Assembly (NCBI GenBank): GCA_002070755.1
Contig: MWDY01000280.1
Coordinates: 1-7,096 of the forward strand
Origin: Spirochaetes bacterium ADurb.Bin110
Lineage (GTDB): Bacteria; Spirochaetota; Spirochaetia; Treponematales; Rectinemataceae
Direction of reading: 5' to 3'
DNA: 7,096 nt
Of this stretch, positions 6,623 to 7,096 are shown piece after piece. The translations under genes were made by a program, and so were the position numbers. Numbering within the stretch: position 1 is the first letter of the stretch; each line of letters begins with the position of its first letter. The notes below the pieces were generated by a model. The model saw nothing but the letters and a program-made list of their open reading frames with translations. It searched no databases and had not been told where the DNA came from.

Positions 6623-6634
6623 AAAAAATTAACA

Positions 6635-7096
6635 TCATCGAATAGTCGAATCTGAGAAAGAAAAGAACTTCTCGAAAGGTTTTAGAAGCCGATCATATGC
6701 GATCTGAATATTGCCTTCAAAAGCATTTATATCGTAAGAGTCATTCCCATTGTAAACATTCTGTACCAGAGACAAGACAAGTAGCATAAAAAGGTAAATA
6801 TGATTCTGAAGATCCTGCCCGATTTCTTCTGCAGTTAAACGATCCTTAACCTTTGATAAAGTAATGCTAAAAAGTCTCTGCACACTGGGCTGTTCGTGAT
6901 ACGGCATGATATTCATTATGAATACAAGCGCATATATCTTGGGCTGTTCACGAGAAAACAATAGCAATTTTTTGCCCATTTCTATAAAGCCTAAGAGAGG
7001 ACAGAAAGAGTCTTTTTCAAAAAATGATGAAAGATCATTATAGAATTCTTCGAATATTCTTTCGTAGGCAGCTTCAATCGCAGCTTGGATAATCTC
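6635..7096 (-). CDS. TetR/AcrR-family transcriptional regulator, C-terminal part
   Basis: The reading frame is open from the right edge to a TGA at 6637-6635, giving 153 visible residues. It begins EIIQAAIEAAYERIFEEF, which resembles the region just after the helix-turn-helix in TetR proteins (the 'K-E-E-L-L-x-A' helix). The rest is all-helical in character with hydrophobic faces, as expected for the ligand-binding and dimerisation domain, e.g. FIEMGKKLLLFS and HIYLFMLLVLSLVQNVYNG. About 45-50 N-terminal residues with the DNA-binding domain would lie beyond the window, making a total near 200 aa, normal for the family. The ATG at 6979 is internal, not the start. The next gene, encoding the SIMPL protein, begins 85 bp downstream. 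The family call rests on overall pattern and length because the diagnostic domain is outside the window; the ligand cannot be predicted. Confidence 0.65.
   Translation of the reverse strand, partial: EIIQAAIEAAYERIFEEFYNDLSSFFEKDSFCPLLGFIEMGKKLLLFSREQPKIYALVFIMNIMPYHEQPSVQRLFSITLSKVKDRLTAEEIGQDLQNHIYLFMLLVLSLVQNVYNGNDSYDINAFEGNIQIAYDRLLKPFEKFFSFSDSTIR

Noticed and set aside
1..7096. tRNA/rRNA genes, CRISPR arrays, insertion sequences, attachment sites
   Set aside because: None were seen: genes are closely packed, no direct-repeat arrays or transposase-like frames occur, and the only intergenic stretch above 100 bp (1427-1675) holds promoters rather than an RNA gene or known riboswitch.

Overview
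The window reads as ordinary chromosomal sequence from an anaerobic bacterium. The main clues are a multi-subunit 2-oxoacid:ferredoxin oxidoreductase (oxygen-sensitive, ferredoxin-linked) and a carboxyltransferase of the oxaloacetate decarboxylase / pyruvate carboxylase B / transcarboxylase 5S type. Shine-Dalgarno sites are mostly clear (GGAGG, AGGAG). Base composition is moderate and looks even across all genes, and there is no sign of a mobile element, phage gene or CRISPR array. A fermentative lineage such as an anaerobic spirochaete would fit, but that assignment is impression only.

Layout: (1) 1-1426, minus strand: a 2-oxoacid (probably 2-oxoglutarate):ferredoxin oxidoreductase operon in the order korD (ferredoxin subunit), korA (alpha), then the first codons of a third gene (probably korB) leaving the left edge. 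Both junctions overlap (8 bp and 1 bp), each with a GGAGG site in the end of the preceding gene. (2) 1427-1675: a divergent intergenic region with a near-consensus minus-strand promoter for kor, a weaker plus-strand promoter for the carboxyltransferase gene, and a perfect 15-bp palindrome lying across both -35 boxes. (3) 1676-3412, plus strand: the OadA/PycB-like carboxyltransferase, without a biotinyl domain. (4) 3431-5721, minus strand: murI (glutamate racemase) followed after 14 bp by rtcB (RNA ligase); rtcB converges on the carboxyltransferase gene. (5) 5818-6549, minus strand: an exported SIMPL-domain (DUF541) protein. (6) 6635 to the right edge, minus strand: the C-terminal part of a probable TetR-family regulator.

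How the genes may work together: the kor operon and the carboxyltransferase act on neighbouring 2-oxoacids (2-oxoglutarate, pyruvate/oxaloacetate), and their shared control region suggests coordinated or reciprocal regulation. MurI supplies D-glutamate for peptidoglycan and RtcB repairs or splices RNA; they look co-transcribed but have no obvious shared function. The TetR-like gene lies just upstream of the SIMPL gene, with a candidate operator between them. I found no convincing new defence or mobile system. The most interesting items are the divergent control region and the unusual architecture of the carboxyltransferase.
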